From the NCBI GenBank assembly GCA_023410055.1, contig JAEYQK010000003.1, positions 1 through 33,814 on the forward strand: a stretch of 33,814 nt of DNA, read 5' to 3'. Within the stretch, counting starts at the first letter, position 1. The number at the start of each line of letters is the position of its first letter. The notes below the pieces were generated by a model. The model was not told where the DNA came from and did not search any database. It worked only from the letters and a program-made list of their open reading frames with translations. Source of the stretch: Acidobacteriota bacterium (GTDB lineage Bacteria > Acidobacteriota > Terriglobia > Terriglobales > Acidobacteriaceae). Made by a program: the position numbers and the translations under genes. Shown piece after piece: positions 18,179-25,479 of this stretch.

Positions 18179-18268
18179 GCAGTCTGGAGCCTCAGTCCGT
18201 CGTTCTTGCCTAGACTTTTGCGAAAATTTGGCTTTATTTCCGGCATCAATGAGAGTGACAATCAATAT

Positions 18269-19345
18269 GTGACCCCAACCAAGAATGCAGATTCGCTGGG
18301 CAACAGTGCCAAACCGGTTAGCTTGAAGTTCCTTGCAAACCACCTGGGACTCTCGCCCACGACCGTTTCGTTGGTTCTGAATAGTTCGCCCCGCGCGAAA
18401 TCAATTCCTCAGCCAACAAAAGAGCGCATTCTGGAAGCCGCGAAGACCTTCAACTATCGCCCAAACTTCTTCGCGCGTTATTTGAGTAATAAGCGCAGCT
18501 TCACCGTTGCCGTAATCATCCCGGAAATCAGCGAAGGTTACGGAGCCTCCATTCTGTCGGCGATTGAAGGCCGTCTTGCGCGAGAGGGGTACCTGCACTT
18601 TGTTGCCAGCCACCGCTGGTCCGCCGAGTTGATCGAGGAAACACCTCGCACGCTGATGCATCGAGGTGTCGAAGGTTTCATTCTGGTCAACATGCCGCTG
18701 GAGCACAGCCTGCCTGTGCCCGTCGTCAACATCGGGGGCCGCAAGAAGCTCGATTCCGTAACCAACATGCTGCTCGATAATCGTCGCGCGGGCAGGCTTG
18801 CATTGGAGCACCTGGTTGAACTCGGGCACAAGAAGATCGCCTTCTTCAAAGGACATCCCGAAAGCGCCGACACCGAAGATCGCTGGCAGGGCATTCACGA
18901 CGCGGCACAACGCCTCGGCGTGGAAATCGATCCCGACCTGACCATCCAGTTGAAGCGCCGCCCATTCCCGCCGGGGCCGCCTATACCTGAGGAAGGTTAC
19001 ATGTACGCCCAGAAACTCCTGTCGCGCAAAAAGGAGTTCACGGCACTGTTCGCCTTCAACGACATCTCCGCCATCGGCGCCATGAGCGCCTTCCGTGATG
19101 CGGGCCTCCGCGTCCCCGAAGACATTTCCATCCTGGGATTCGACAACATTCAGGCTGCGGCATTCCTGAATCCGCCGCTGACGACCATACGCCAGCCGCT
19201 GCACCACATGGGAGACCTCGCCGCCAAGATCCTGCTTCGCCGCATTAAGGAAGAGGATACCGAGCCGGAAGAAATCTGGGTCCAGCCCGAGTTGGTGATT
19301 CGCGAGTCTACTTTTCCGCCACCGGCAGTGCGCAGGCGCAGATAA
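18269..19345 (+). CDS. LacI-family transcriptional regulator
   Basis: 358 residues from GTG 18269. The helix-turn-helix is near the N-terminus (VSLKFLANHLGLSPTTVSLVLN, quoted key parts LGLSPTTVS), followed by the hinge region (RILEAAKTFNYRPNFFARYLSNKRS) and a sugar-binding-protein-like effector domain (VAVIIPEISEGYGASIL, VVNIGGR, HKKIAFFKGHPES, ALFAFNDISAIGAM, SILGFDN). GTG 18269 was chosen because family members start 5-20 residues before the helix-turn-helix and GAGAGTGA lies at 18251-18258; the frame is open back to TTG 18206. The effector is probably a sugar or related small molecule. No obvious LacI operator palindrome was found in the window, so its targets are unknown; the adjacent FG-GAP gene is possible. 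hrpB follows after 73 bases. Confidence 0.92.
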   Translation: MTPTKNADSLGNSAKPVSLKFLANHLGLSPTTVSLVLNSSPRAKSIPQPTKERILEAAKTFNYRPNFFARYLSNKRSFTVAVIIPEISEGYGASILSAIEGRLAREGYLHFVASHRWSAELIEETPRTLMHRGVEGFILVNMPLEHSLPVPVVNIGGRKKLDSVTNMLLDNRRAGRLALEHLVELGHKKIAFFKGHPESADTEDRWQGIHDAAQRLGVEIDPDLTIQLKRRPFPPGPPIPEEGYMYAQKLLSRKKEFTALFAFNDISAIGAMSAFRDAGLRVPEDISILGFDNIQAAAFLNPPLTTIRQPLHHMGDLAAKILLRRIKEEDTEPEEIWVQPELVIRESTFPPPAVRRRR

Positions 19346-19418
19346 CGCGTCCGTGCGAAATGCTTGTAGCGTCCCTCTTGCCGTTGACTGCCATCCGGCG
19401 CCGTGTTCCGATTGAAAC

Positions 19419-21773
19419 GTGACCTGCAAACCTGTGCTTCCGGTTGATGCCATTCTACCGGAGATCGCGGCATCTCTAACTCGCTGCCCCAATCTCGTGA
19501 TCGAAGCTCCGCCCGGCGCGGGCAAGACGACGCGTGTTCCTCCTGCGCTGCTTGAAGGCGTGAAGGGTGAAGTCGTCGTGCTCGAACCGCGTCGGATTGC
19601 TGCCCGATTAGCTGCACGACGCGTGGCGTTTGAGATGGGCGAGAAGCCGGGCGAGACCGTTGGTTATCAGGTTAGGTTTGAGGAAGTGGTTGGCCCGCGA
19701 ACGCGGCTGCGGTTCGTCACTGAAGGCGTGCTTACGCGGCGGATGCTATCTGACCCGCATTTGAAGGGCGTCGATGCGGTCGTGCTCGATGAGTTCCACG
19801 AGCGGCATCTCGAAAGCGATCTTGCGCTCGCGCTGCTGAGGCGGCTTCAGCGCACGCGTCCGGATCTGCGGTTGGTGGTCATGTCGGCGACTCTGGAGGC
19901 CGATCCGGTTGCGCGTTATCTGGGCGATTGTCCCATTGTTCGCTCTGAGGGAAGACTGTTCGATCTTACGATCAAGCATCTTCCGTATTCGCCGCAGCCG
20001 CTCGAAATCCAGTTGCGCGATGCGCTCGAACTCATGCTGAGCGAGCGGCGTTCGGGTGACATACTGGCGTTCCTTCCCGGCGCTGCCGAGATTCGTCGAG
20101 CCATGCGCGAGTGCGAAGCCGTTGCGCGGCGCGATGATCTGCTCGTGCTTCCGCTTCACGGCAGTCTTTCGCCGGAAGAGCAGGATCGTGCGGTTTCTTC
20201 TGCCTCGCAGCGCAAGGTGATTCTTGCGACGAACGTTGCCGAAAGCTCGGTCACCGTCGAAGGCGTTCACGCGGTGATCGACACTGGTCTTGCTCGTTTC
20301 GCGACGTATTCACCGTGGAGCGGACTGCCTGCTCTGCACGTTGGCCGCGTAAGCAAAGCGTCGGCGAAACAGCGCGCGGGACGAGCGGGTCGCACTGGTC
20401 CTGGTCACGTTCTTCGTCTCTACAACGAGCAGGACTATCAGCAGCGTCCTGAGCACGAGACGCCGGAGATACTTCGCGCCGATCTATCGCAGCTATGTCT
20501 CGAACTGCGAGCCATGGGCATCGCCCATGTGAACGACGTCGAGTGGCTCGATGCGCCGCCCGCCGCTGCCATCGACAGTGCCGAGGCGTTGCTCGATCGT
20601 CTTGGCGCCACGGGCGACATGGCACAGCGGCTTGCGCGTTATCCGCTGCCTCCGCGGCTGGCGCGGATTCTCGTCGAAGCCATTGAGCGCGGCGTTGGTG
20701 AAGACGGTTGCGTTGCCGCCGCACTGCTCGCCTCAGGTACCTCGGGTGCCGCACCCTTCCCGAAGGGAGGGTGCGCACACCAGACAGACTTACTCACCGC
20801 CGTTGAGTCGAACCACGATATGCGTCTTAAGCAGCACATCGAGCAGCTGCGCCGCATTGCGCGACCGCGCAAACAAGAGCGTCGCAACGACGATGCGCTG
20901 CTTATGTCCGTTCTCGCCGGATTCCCGGATCGTGTCGCTCGTCTTCGCGCCGGGAATCAGGTACTGCTCTCCAGCGGGGCCTCGGCCGAGATCGCCGGTG
21001 AGGCGCCGCGCTACGAGTTCATGGTGGCCGTCGATGCCGAAGACCGCAAGGACAAGCCACTGCCGCTCATCCGCATGACTTCGCGCATTCAGCCCGAGTG
21101 GCTCATCGATCTCTTTCCCGACCGCGTTCGCGACAATTCGGGCGTCACCTGGAACCACAAGGCCGAGCGCGTCGATGCCGTCAGCGCGCTGCTCTACGAC
21201 GAACTCGTGATCCAGGAGTCGCGTGGCGCCGCTCCCGATCCCGAAGCCGCCGCCGATCTGCTCGCGCAGAAGGCGCTCGAAGCTGGCATCGAGCGCTTCA
21301 TCGACGTCGATGCTCTCAACGAGCTCACCGCGCGCATCGAGTTCGCCGGATTCGAGCCGCCTGATCTTGCACAGGCTATGCGCGAACTGTCCACTGGACT
21401 CCGCGGCTTCGCTGAACTGAAGCGCGCCGCCGACGGGCTGTTAGTCATCATCGAGCAGAAGGCAGGCACGCGCCGTCTCAACGAACTCGCGCCGGCGAAG
21501 ATCCAGCTGCCCTCCGGACGCCCGTCCAAAGTCCACTACGACCGGGGCAAGCCGCCGTGGATCGCCTCACGCCTGCAAGACTTCTTCGGCATGCGCGAGA
21601 CGCCGCGCATCGGGCGCGACCGCACGCCGGTCGTCGTCCATCTGCTTGCGCCCAACCAGCGCCCGGTGCAGACCACGAGCGATCTCGCCGGATTCTGGGA
21701 GCGCCTCTATCCGCAAGTCCGCCGCGAACTCATGCGGCGCTATCCGAAACACAAGTGGCCGGAGAGACCGTAA
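19419..21773 (+). CDS. hrpB: ATP-dependent RNA helicase HrpB
   Basis: 784 residues, DEAH/RHA-like helicase. Walker A PPGAGKTT (residues 31-38), Walker B DEFH (124-127, the form common in HrpB), motif III SAT (156-158), TNVAESSVTVEGV (motif V) and QRAGRAGRTGPG (motif VI), then helicase-associated and HrpB C-terminal domains (VHYDRGKPPWIASRLQDFFG, quoted part VHYDRGKPPW; ending RRYPKHKWPERP). Length is near the usual 800. GTG start; no convincing ribosome site. An oddity is a palindromic stretch at 20751-20774 that adds PFPKGG-type residues in the middle of the protein. A REP element starts five bases after the stop codon and may serve as its terminator. Confidence 0.95.
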   Translation: MTCKPVLPVDAILPEIAASLTRCPNLVIEAPPGAGKTTRVPPALLEGVKGEVVVLEPRRIAARLAARRVAFEMGEKPGETVGYQVRFEEVVGPRTRLRFVTEGVLTRRMLSDPHLKGVDAVVLDEFHERHLESDLALALLRRLQRTRPDLRLVVMSATLEADPVARYLGDCPIVRSEGRLFDLTIKHLPYSPQPLEIQLRDALELMLSERRSGDILAFLPGAAEIRRAMRECEAVARRDDLLVLPLHGSLSPEEQDRAVSSASQRKVILATNVAESSVTVEGVHAVIDTGLARFATYSPWSGLPALHVGRVSKASAKQRAGRAGRTGPGHVLRLYNEQDYQQRPEHETPEILRADLSQLCLELRAMGIAHVNDVEWLDAPPAAAIDSAEALLDRLGATGDMAQRLARYPLPPRLARILVEAIERGVGEDGCVAAALLASGTSGAAPFPKGGCAHQTDLLTAVESNHDMRLKQHIEQLRRIARPRKQERRNDDALLMSVLAGFPDRVARLRAGNQVLLSSGASAEIAGEAPRYEFMVAVDAEDRKDKPLPLIRMTSRIQPEWLIDLFPDRVRDNSGVTWNHKAERVDAVSALLYDELVIQESRGAAPDPEAAADLLAQKALEAGIERFIDVDALNELTARIEFAGFEPPDLAQAMRELSTGLRGFAELKRAADGLLVIIEQKAGTRRLNELAPAKIQLPSGRPSKVHYDRGKPPWIASRLQDFFGMRETPRIGRDRTPVVVHLLAPNQRPVQTTSDLAGFWERLYPQVRRELMRRYPKHKWPERP
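20751..20774 (+). repeat. Palindrome inside hrpB coding sequence, in frame
   Basis: GCACCCTTCCC (20751-20761), loop GAA, GGGAGGGTGC (20765-20774): ten base pairs with one bulged T. It encodes APFPKGGCA in a helical region of HrpB where such a Pro/Gly-rich stretch is unexpected. Different in sequence from the REP family downstream. Confidence 0.55.
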
Positions 21774-21777
21774 GTTT

Positions 21778-21814
21778 CCCCGCTCAAGCCAAAACCGGGC
21801 TTGAACGGGCCACC
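21778..21814 (+). repeat. REP element copy A
   Basis: Arms CCCGCTCAAGCC and GGCTTGAACGGG around a 7-base loop (AAAACCG), followed by CCACC. Eleven of twelve arm positions pair; the twelfth is C-A on this strand and a T-G wobble on the other. It starts five bases after the hrpB stop. Confidence 0.88.
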
Positions 21815-21824
21815 ATCTCGACTT

Positions 21825-21860
21825 CCCGCTCAAGCCAAAGTCAGGCTTGAAAAGGCCACC
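21825..21860 (+). repeat. REP element copy B
   Basis: Direct tandem repeat of copy A with a 47-base period: CCCGCTCAAGCC, loop AAAGTCA, GGCTTGAAAAGG, CCACC. The right arm has decayed at two positions. Confidence 0.82.
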
Positions 21861-21870
21861 ATCGGCACAG

Positions 21871-22152
21871 CTTGTTCTGACTTCGGAACATCGCCCTCGA
21901 CATTCCGGTTGAACTCGCGCGGCGATGGTGGTACAAAGGTGCCGTTTTCACACGACCATCTCTGCGTACGCTCTACTTGCGATGTTGCAAGTCAGTTACG
22001 CCTACCCCCTCCCCCTGGGGGTTGACTGTACGACTGATGATCTAAACGAGTTAGCTGCAAAAATCTGACTGATGTCTGACTGTCACTTGACTGACAGTCG
22101 ACCCAGGTTTCCGGGCCCCGCCGTATCGCAGCAAAGTTACTAAGTTGTCATC
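21871..22152 (+). repeat. Long inverted repeat, left copy (about 280 bp)
   Basis: Its reverse complement recurs at 25110-25382. The core 21964-22081 matches the other copy at about 95 percent by eye (five mismatches, one indel); the flanks are less similar but alignable up to TTACTAAG..GTCATC at the end. Internal dyads: TGTTCTGACTTCGGAACA (21873-21890), ACTTGCGATGTTGCAAGT (21975-21992) and CCCCCTGGGGG (22011-22021). No coding potential. With REP copies A-C it fills the gene-free stretch 21774-22329. Confidence 0.85.
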
Positions 22153-22159
22153 GCGTAAA

Positions 22160-22195
22160 CCCGCTCAAGCCAAAACCGGGCTTGAACGGGCCACC
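22160..22195 (+). repeat. REP element copy C
   Basis: Same sequence as copy A over its 36 bases, including the AAAACCG loop. It is flanked by the direct repeat TCATCGCG at 22148-22155 and 22201-22208. Confidence 0.87.
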
Positions 22196-22209
22196 AAGCA
22201 TCATCGCGG

Positions 22210-22228
22210 AATCACTGTAGCAGTGATT
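22210..22228 (+). promoter_or_regulatory. Perfect palindrome upstream of the membrane protein gene (possible operator)
   Basis: AATCACTG (22210-22217), spacer TAG, CAGTGATT (22221-22228). An eight-base perfect dyad about 100 bases before the chosen start at 22330. It could bind a dimeric regulator or form a small hairpin. Confidence 0.35.
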
Positions 22229-22329
22229 TGCGTGAAGTGAACAAAGGGCTGTGGAAATTCCGGGAAGTGGAACAAAGCAGAAAAGGTAGCTTGACCGTCA
22301 ACAACCAGCCTACAATCTCGGATAAACCA

Positions 22330-22689
22330 ATGATCAAGATTAGGACAATTTGGGCTTCGTTGAAACAGGAGCGTACTCGCGTTCTGATCGCAGTGATTAC
22401 CTGGCTGGTTTTCGGTGTTCTCATGATCGTCGCAGCACTGATAAAGGGTAGGAATTTTGTAATGTACATCTACGACTTTCCCTTAGTGCTGCGTCCATTT
22501 GTCTACGCGTTTTTTGGTTTATCGGTGTGGAGTGGCTTCTGCATATTCGACCGAATACTGCCTCACGCTTTCCGGCGCAACGCACCGATTTGGATTCGAA
22601 TGGGGTGGGTAGTTTTTATGATTCTTCTGTTGCCTTTCGGGCCGACTGTTTACTACTTGCTTGTTTATCGCAGGAATCCGGCTGACTAG
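22330..22689 (+). CDS. Small integral membrane protein, unknown
   Basis: 119 residues from ATG 22330 with three predicted membrane helices: VLIAVITWLVFGVLMIVAAL, LRPFVYAFFGLSVWSGFCIF and WVVFMILLLPFGPTVYYLLV. The first two are joined by a short loop and the last is preceded by a basic stretch (PHAFRRNAPIWIR). No family recognised. The frame is open back to TTG 22228 and also has TTG 22291 preceded by AAAAGG, so the start is uncertain. TACAAT at 22311-22316 could be a -10 box. Visibly richer in A/T than the surrounding genes, as is the next gene, which starts 30 bases downstream; the two are probably co-transcribed and may have been acquired together. Confidence 0.7.
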   Translation: MIKIRTIWASLKQERTRVLIAVITWLVFGVLMIVAALIKGRNFVMYIYDFPLVLRPFVYAFFGLSVWSGFCIFDRILPHAFRRNAPIWIRMGWVVFMILLLPFGPTVYYLLVYRRNPAD

Positions 22690-22719
22690 ATAACCGTGTC
22701 GGAATCGTGGAGGGCCAGT

Positions 22720-24264
22720 TTGAGACCTATGAGAAGAACTGCAGTTGTTTTGCTGCTCTGTTCCGCTACGTTTCTGGCGTACGCGCAGTCGGCTTGTAAT
22801 AAGGAACCTGCACGCGAACTACTTCCTGTCCGAGTGGGATCGAAGTATGGATATATCGATCGCAGCGGCCGAATGGTGATCAAGCCACAGTTTCTGAGCG
22901 CTGGGGACTTCGTCGAAGGGCGCGCGATGGTTACTCTGTCGCGGACGGTTGATGGGGACGCAAGGATGGCGTACATCGACGAAAGGGGCGCCGTGATCGG
23001 CGAGACCGGTTCATTTCCACCCTGGGCTGACGTATTCGTGTTCACGGAGGGATTGGCGCCAACCTGTGTTGGCACTGAAGGTCGTAAGTGCGGCTATTTC
23101 GATCGAAACGGAGCCCTTGCCATTCCGCGAACGTTTGATGACGTGTTGCCGTTTTCGGAAGGAAGAGCGGGTGTTCGAATTGGTGAAAAGTGGGGTTACA
23201 TCGACAAGTCTGGGAAAACAGTTATTCCTATTCAGTTTGATTTGGCTGAATCCTTTTCAGAGGGACTTGCTCTAGTGCAACTCGGAAAGAAGTTTGGTTT
23301 TATTGATCCGAACGGAAGATTTGCAGTAAAACCGCAATTCGATGATGCGCGCAGAGGTTTCAGTGAGGGGCTCGCAGCCGTCAACATTGGACGAAGCAGA
23401 GAGGTCCGATATTCTAACTCGGAAAGTCCACTGGGGAAATGGGGCTTTGTCGATCATGCAGGCAAGTTTGTCATTCCCCCGAGGACAGCGTACGAGGTAG
23501 GGGACTTCCGCTGTGGTACCACATCGCTGGCTACCGAGCGATGGAGGGGCGTTATTGATCGTAAGGGTGAGTGGGTGAAGTTCTACGGGGACCCGGATGT
23601 TGATTACCGCGATGGATTGAAGCGGATGCAAGGGGACGACGGATTGTGGGGGTACATCGATAAGGATGGTAAGCAGGTCATTGATGCCCAATTCACTGAG
23701 GCCCGGGATTTCTGGGGCGGACTAGCCCAAGTTTGGATGAAAGGCGTTGAGGCGTACGTTGATACCACCGGCAGGTTCATTTGGAAATTCCCGTCAGATA
23801 ACGCGGACGTAAAGGCTCCCGATACTTTTGTCAGAATCAGACTGGAAACGGAAGTAGATATCGACGTAGAGGTTGCAAACACTTGGACGACACCGATAAT
23901 TGTTCCCTCTTGTAGCGATAGGAACATTTCGCTCTGCGAGGACTTCATCCGAATCGAGCAATTAGGCGAGAATGGCTGGGCCAGGGTCGAACCTCCTCCG
24001 TCGTCCATTCCTGCCGGCAGGTTTGGCCCGGACCATTCGAAAACGATAAGAATAGCTCCCGGGCACAGCGAGTTCGCTAACTATCGCTTCAGGCCAACTG
24101 ATTTTGTCTTCGTAAAAGGGAAGCCGTTTCGCATAGTCGTGTTTGTATATGACGCGGATGAGCAAGACACGGCGAAACCGTTGAGTCAGCGAGAGCACCG
24201 CACAATCGTGTCTGACCCATTTGAACTGCCGAAACCTGAATGGTGTGAGCCGAGCCAAAAGTAA
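22720..24264 (+). CDS. Secreted WG-repeat protein
   Basis: 514 residues with signal peptide (RRTAVVLLLCSATFLAYAQS). About nine WG repeats follow, each with an aromatic-Ile-Asp-x-x-G core: YGYIDRSGRMVIKPQF, KWGYIDKSGKTVIPIQF, KFGFIDPNGRFAVKPQF, KWGFVDHAGKFVIPP, LWGYIDKDGKQVIDAQF and others, separated by F(S/T)EGLA segments. Residues from about 375 on form a different beta-rich domain that I cannot name (VDIDVEVANTWTTPIIVPSC). GGAGGG at 22709-22714 favours TTG 22720 (five bases away) over ATG 22729. WG-repeat proteins are usually surface or secreted and of unknown function. Composition is more A/T-rich than the window average by eye, and the gene sits between inverted repeats, so it may be acquired. 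Confidence 0.88.
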   Translation: MRPMRRTAVVLLLCSATFLAYAQSACNKEPARELLPVRVGSKYGYIDRSGRMVIKPQFLSAGDFVEGRAMVTLSRTVDGDARMAYIDERGAVIGETGSFPPWADVFVFTEGLAPTCVGTEGRKCGYFDRNGALAIPRTFDDVLPFSEGRAGVRIGEKWGYIDKSGKTVIPIQFDLAESFSEGLALVQLGKKFGFIDPNGRFAVKPQFDDARRGFSEGLAAVNIGRSREVRYSNSESPLGKWGFVDHAGKFVIPPRTAYEVGDFRCGTTSLATERWRGVIDRKGEWVKFYGDPDVDYRDGLKRMQGDDGLWGYIDKDGKQVIDAQFTEARDFWGGLAQVWMKGVEAYVDTTGRFIWKFPSDNADVKAPDTFVRIRLETEVDIDVEVANTWTTPIIVPSCSDRNISLCEDFIRIEQLGENGWARVEPPPSSIPAGRFGPDHSKTIRIAPGHSEFANYRFRPTDFVFVKGKPFRIVVFVYDADEQDTAKPLSQREHRTIVSDPFELPKPEWCEPSQK

Positions 24265-24285
24265 AACAAGCATCCATACAGGACG

Positions 24286-24345
24286 GGTGGCCCGGTCAAA
24301 GAGATTCTGGGTGGCCCGTTCAAGCCTGATGTTGGCTTGAGCGGG
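24286..24345 (-). repeat. REP element copy D with an upstream partial unit
   Basis: Full copy at 24310-24345 in the opposite orientation to A-C: GGTGG, CCCGTTCAAGCC, loop TGATGTT, GGCTTGAGCGGG. A half unit GGTGGCCCGGTCAA lies at 24286-24299, giving a head-to-tail arrangement. It lies 22 bases after the WG-repeat gene. Confidence 0.82.
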
Positions 24346-24419
24346 TCGACGATGTTCCGATTCTAGAAATCAGTCGAGCGTGATGATTCGAAAGTGTTAT
24401 TGCCTGATACATTTCAGCC

Positions 24420-24713
24420 GTGCCCTGGGGACTGAAACGCTATCACGAGTCCGGACAGACTCACTTCATCACCTTCACTTGCTATCACCGCTTGCAGTTA
24501 CTCGACAACGCAAGGTCCAGACGAGCGTTTGAAGTTGCGCTGGAGCGAGTTCGTCGAAAATACCAGCTGTGCATCTATGGCTACGTCGTCATGCCCGAAC
24601 ACGTGCATCTTCTGTTGATCGAACCGGAAGAATCCAATCTGGTGCAGGCCATCAAGTCACTGAAGACAACATCAGGCCTAAACGGGCCACCGAGCGCGGC
24701 GCTAATGCGATGA
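24420..24713 (+). pseudogene. REP-associated tyrosine transposase (RAYT), truncated
   Basis: About 83 residues of a Y1/HUH transposase of the IS200-like RAYT branch: PWGLKRYHESGQTHFITFTC, then a segment ending YGYVVMPEHVHLLLIEPEES, containing the HUH metal-binding pair (HVH). The N-terminus (GTG 24420) looks complete. After AIKSLK the sequence changes abruptly into the right half of a REP element (TSGLNGPP) and stops at 24713; the C-terminal part with the catalytic Tyr and the rest of the roughly 150-200-residue family length are absent and not found downstream. So it is almost certainly inactive. RAYTs are known to act on REP sequences in other bacteria, so this is the likely relic of the enzyme that spread the REPs seen here, or of a relative. 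Confidence 0.88.
24669..24691 (+). repeat. REP half-element copy E, fused to the RAYT remnant
   Basis: AACATCA loop-like bases, GGCCTAAACGGG right arm, CCACC tail. The left arm is missing; transposase sequence abuts directly. Confidence 0.7.
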
Positions 24714-24740
24714 CATCGTGGTGGCCGCAGGGGGAATGCA

Positions 24741-24777
24741 GGTCCCTCCACTCCGCTTCGCTCCGGTCGGAATGACG
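24741..24777 (+). repeat. GGTCCCTC...GGAATGACG repeat, copy 1
   Basis: Begins GGTCCCTC and ends TCGGAATGACG; the middle CTCCGCTTCGCTCCGG folds on itself. A related unit lies at 25063-25116. Confidence 0.65.
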
Positions 24778-24798
24778 AGTCTGGGGGCGGTACTGAGC

Positions 24799-24818
24799 GG
24801 CACGGCTGAAGCCGTGCC
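24799..24818 (+). repeat. TGAA-loop hairpin 1
   Basis: GGCACGGC (24799-24806), loop TGAA, GCCGTGCC (24811-24818): perfect eight-bp stem. Confidence 0.7.
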
Positions 24819-24836
24819 CTTCCCGAGATTGTGAAT

Positions 24837-24856
24837 CGCAGGCCTGAAGGCCTGCG
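24837..24856 (+). repeat. TGAA-loop hairpin 2
   Basis: CGCAGGCC (24837-24844), loop TGAA, GGCCTGCG (24849-24856): perfect eight-bp stem with the same loop as the neighbouring hairpin but a different stem sequence. Confidence 0.7.
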
Positions 24857-24894
24857 CCACCGGTGGCACGGCGTAGCTGATTGCAATGGCTCAT

Positions 24895-24923
24895 GGCGAG
24901 GACGGGACGTCCTCGCGACAGCC
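24895..24923 (+). repeat. GAGGACG hairpin repeat, copy 1 (interrupted by REP copy F)
   Basis: GGCGAGGACG, GGACGTCCTCGCGACAGCC; 28 of 29 bases equal to 25451-25479. The stem is GAGGACG/CGTCCTC-like. REP copy F follows and then the shared tail GAGGCCAGCGCTCC at 24965-24978. Confidence 0.72.
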
Positions 24924-24928
24924 GTAAA

Positions 24929-24964
24929 CCCGCTCAAGCCAACATCGGGCTTGAACGGGGCACC
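24929..24964 (+). repeat. REP element copy F
   Basis: CCCGCTCAAGCC, loop AACATCG, GGCTTGAACGGG, GCACC. Identical over 36 bases to copy G inside the synthase gene (29401-29436). It sits between the two parts of the GAGGACG repeat. Confidence 0.88.
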
Positions 24965-25062
24965 GAGGCCAGCGCTCCCACTTCTGCTGTTCCATTCTCC
25001 GGAATTTCCACAGGCGTTTGTTTGCTTCGCGCAAAACAATGATATGGTGACTACGAAATGCG

Positions 25063-25116
25063 GGTCCCTCGACTACGGCCGCGAATCGGTATTCGCGCCC
25101 TCCGCTCGGGATGACG
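25063..25116 (+). repeat. GGTCCCTC...GGGATGACG repeat, copy 2
   Basis: Begins GGTCCCTCGACTACGG and ends CTCGGGATGACG, with an internal dyad GCGAATCGGTATTCGC. Longer variant of 24741-24777. Its end touches the long inverted repeat. Confidence 0.6.
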
Positions 25117-25382
25117 GCTTAGTAACCCTGCTGCGGTCCAGCGGGGCACGCGACTCTCAGTCGACTATCAGTCAGACATCAGTCAGATTTTTGCAGCTAA
25201 CTTCTTTAGATCATCAGTCGTACGGACAACCCCCAAGGGGGAGGGGGTAGGCGTAACTGACTTGCAACGTCGCAAGTAGAGCGTACGCCAGCGTGCCCGG
25301 TTTGCAGCGGTGCCTTCGCACTACGATCGGCACGTGAGTTCAACGGGAATCTCGCGAGTGATGTTCTGGAATTAGAACAAGT
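25110..25382 (-). repeat. Long inverted repeat, right copy (about 273 bp)
   Basis: Reverse complement of 21871-22152; core 25170-25288. Dyads corresponding to the left copy: TGTTCTGGAATTAGAACA (25362-25379, here with perfect arms), ACTTGCAACGTCGCAAGT (25260-25277) and the CCCCCAAGGGGG stretch. The spacer of the second dyad differs by one base while both arms are kept. Together with the short hairpins on either side it fills the gene-free stretch 24714-25613; no open frame there looks coding. Confidence 0.85.
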
Positions 25383-25403
25383 GTGCGGGCGAGTCGCCCG
25401 CAC
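25383..25403 (+). repeat. GC-rich hairpin
   Basis: GTGCGGGCGA (25383-25392) and TCGCCCGCAC (25394-25403) pair over ten bases nominally, leaving a minimal loop once the inner pairs open. A similar CGGCGA/TCGCCG dyad is at 25411-25424. Confidence 0.6.
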
Positions 25404-25450
25404 GGACAGTCGGCGAGGTCGCCGGCGGTACAATTTCGGCACCGGCATTA

Positions 25451-25479
25451 GGCGAGGACGAGACGTCCTCGCGACAGCC
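25451..25479 (+). repeat. GAGGACG hairpin repeat, copy 2 (uninterrupted)
   Basis: GGCGAGGACG, AGACGTCCTCGCGACAGCC, followed after GGCCG by GAGGCCAGCGCTCC (about 25485-25498). Same two parts as copy 1, but without the REP between them. Confidence 0.72.

Noticed and set aside
18217..18227. TTTTGCGAAAA dyad upstream of the LacI-type gene as an autoregulatory operator
   Set aside because: LacI-family operators usually have a CG-centred longer palindrome; this one has a GCG centre and only A/T arms, too weak to call.
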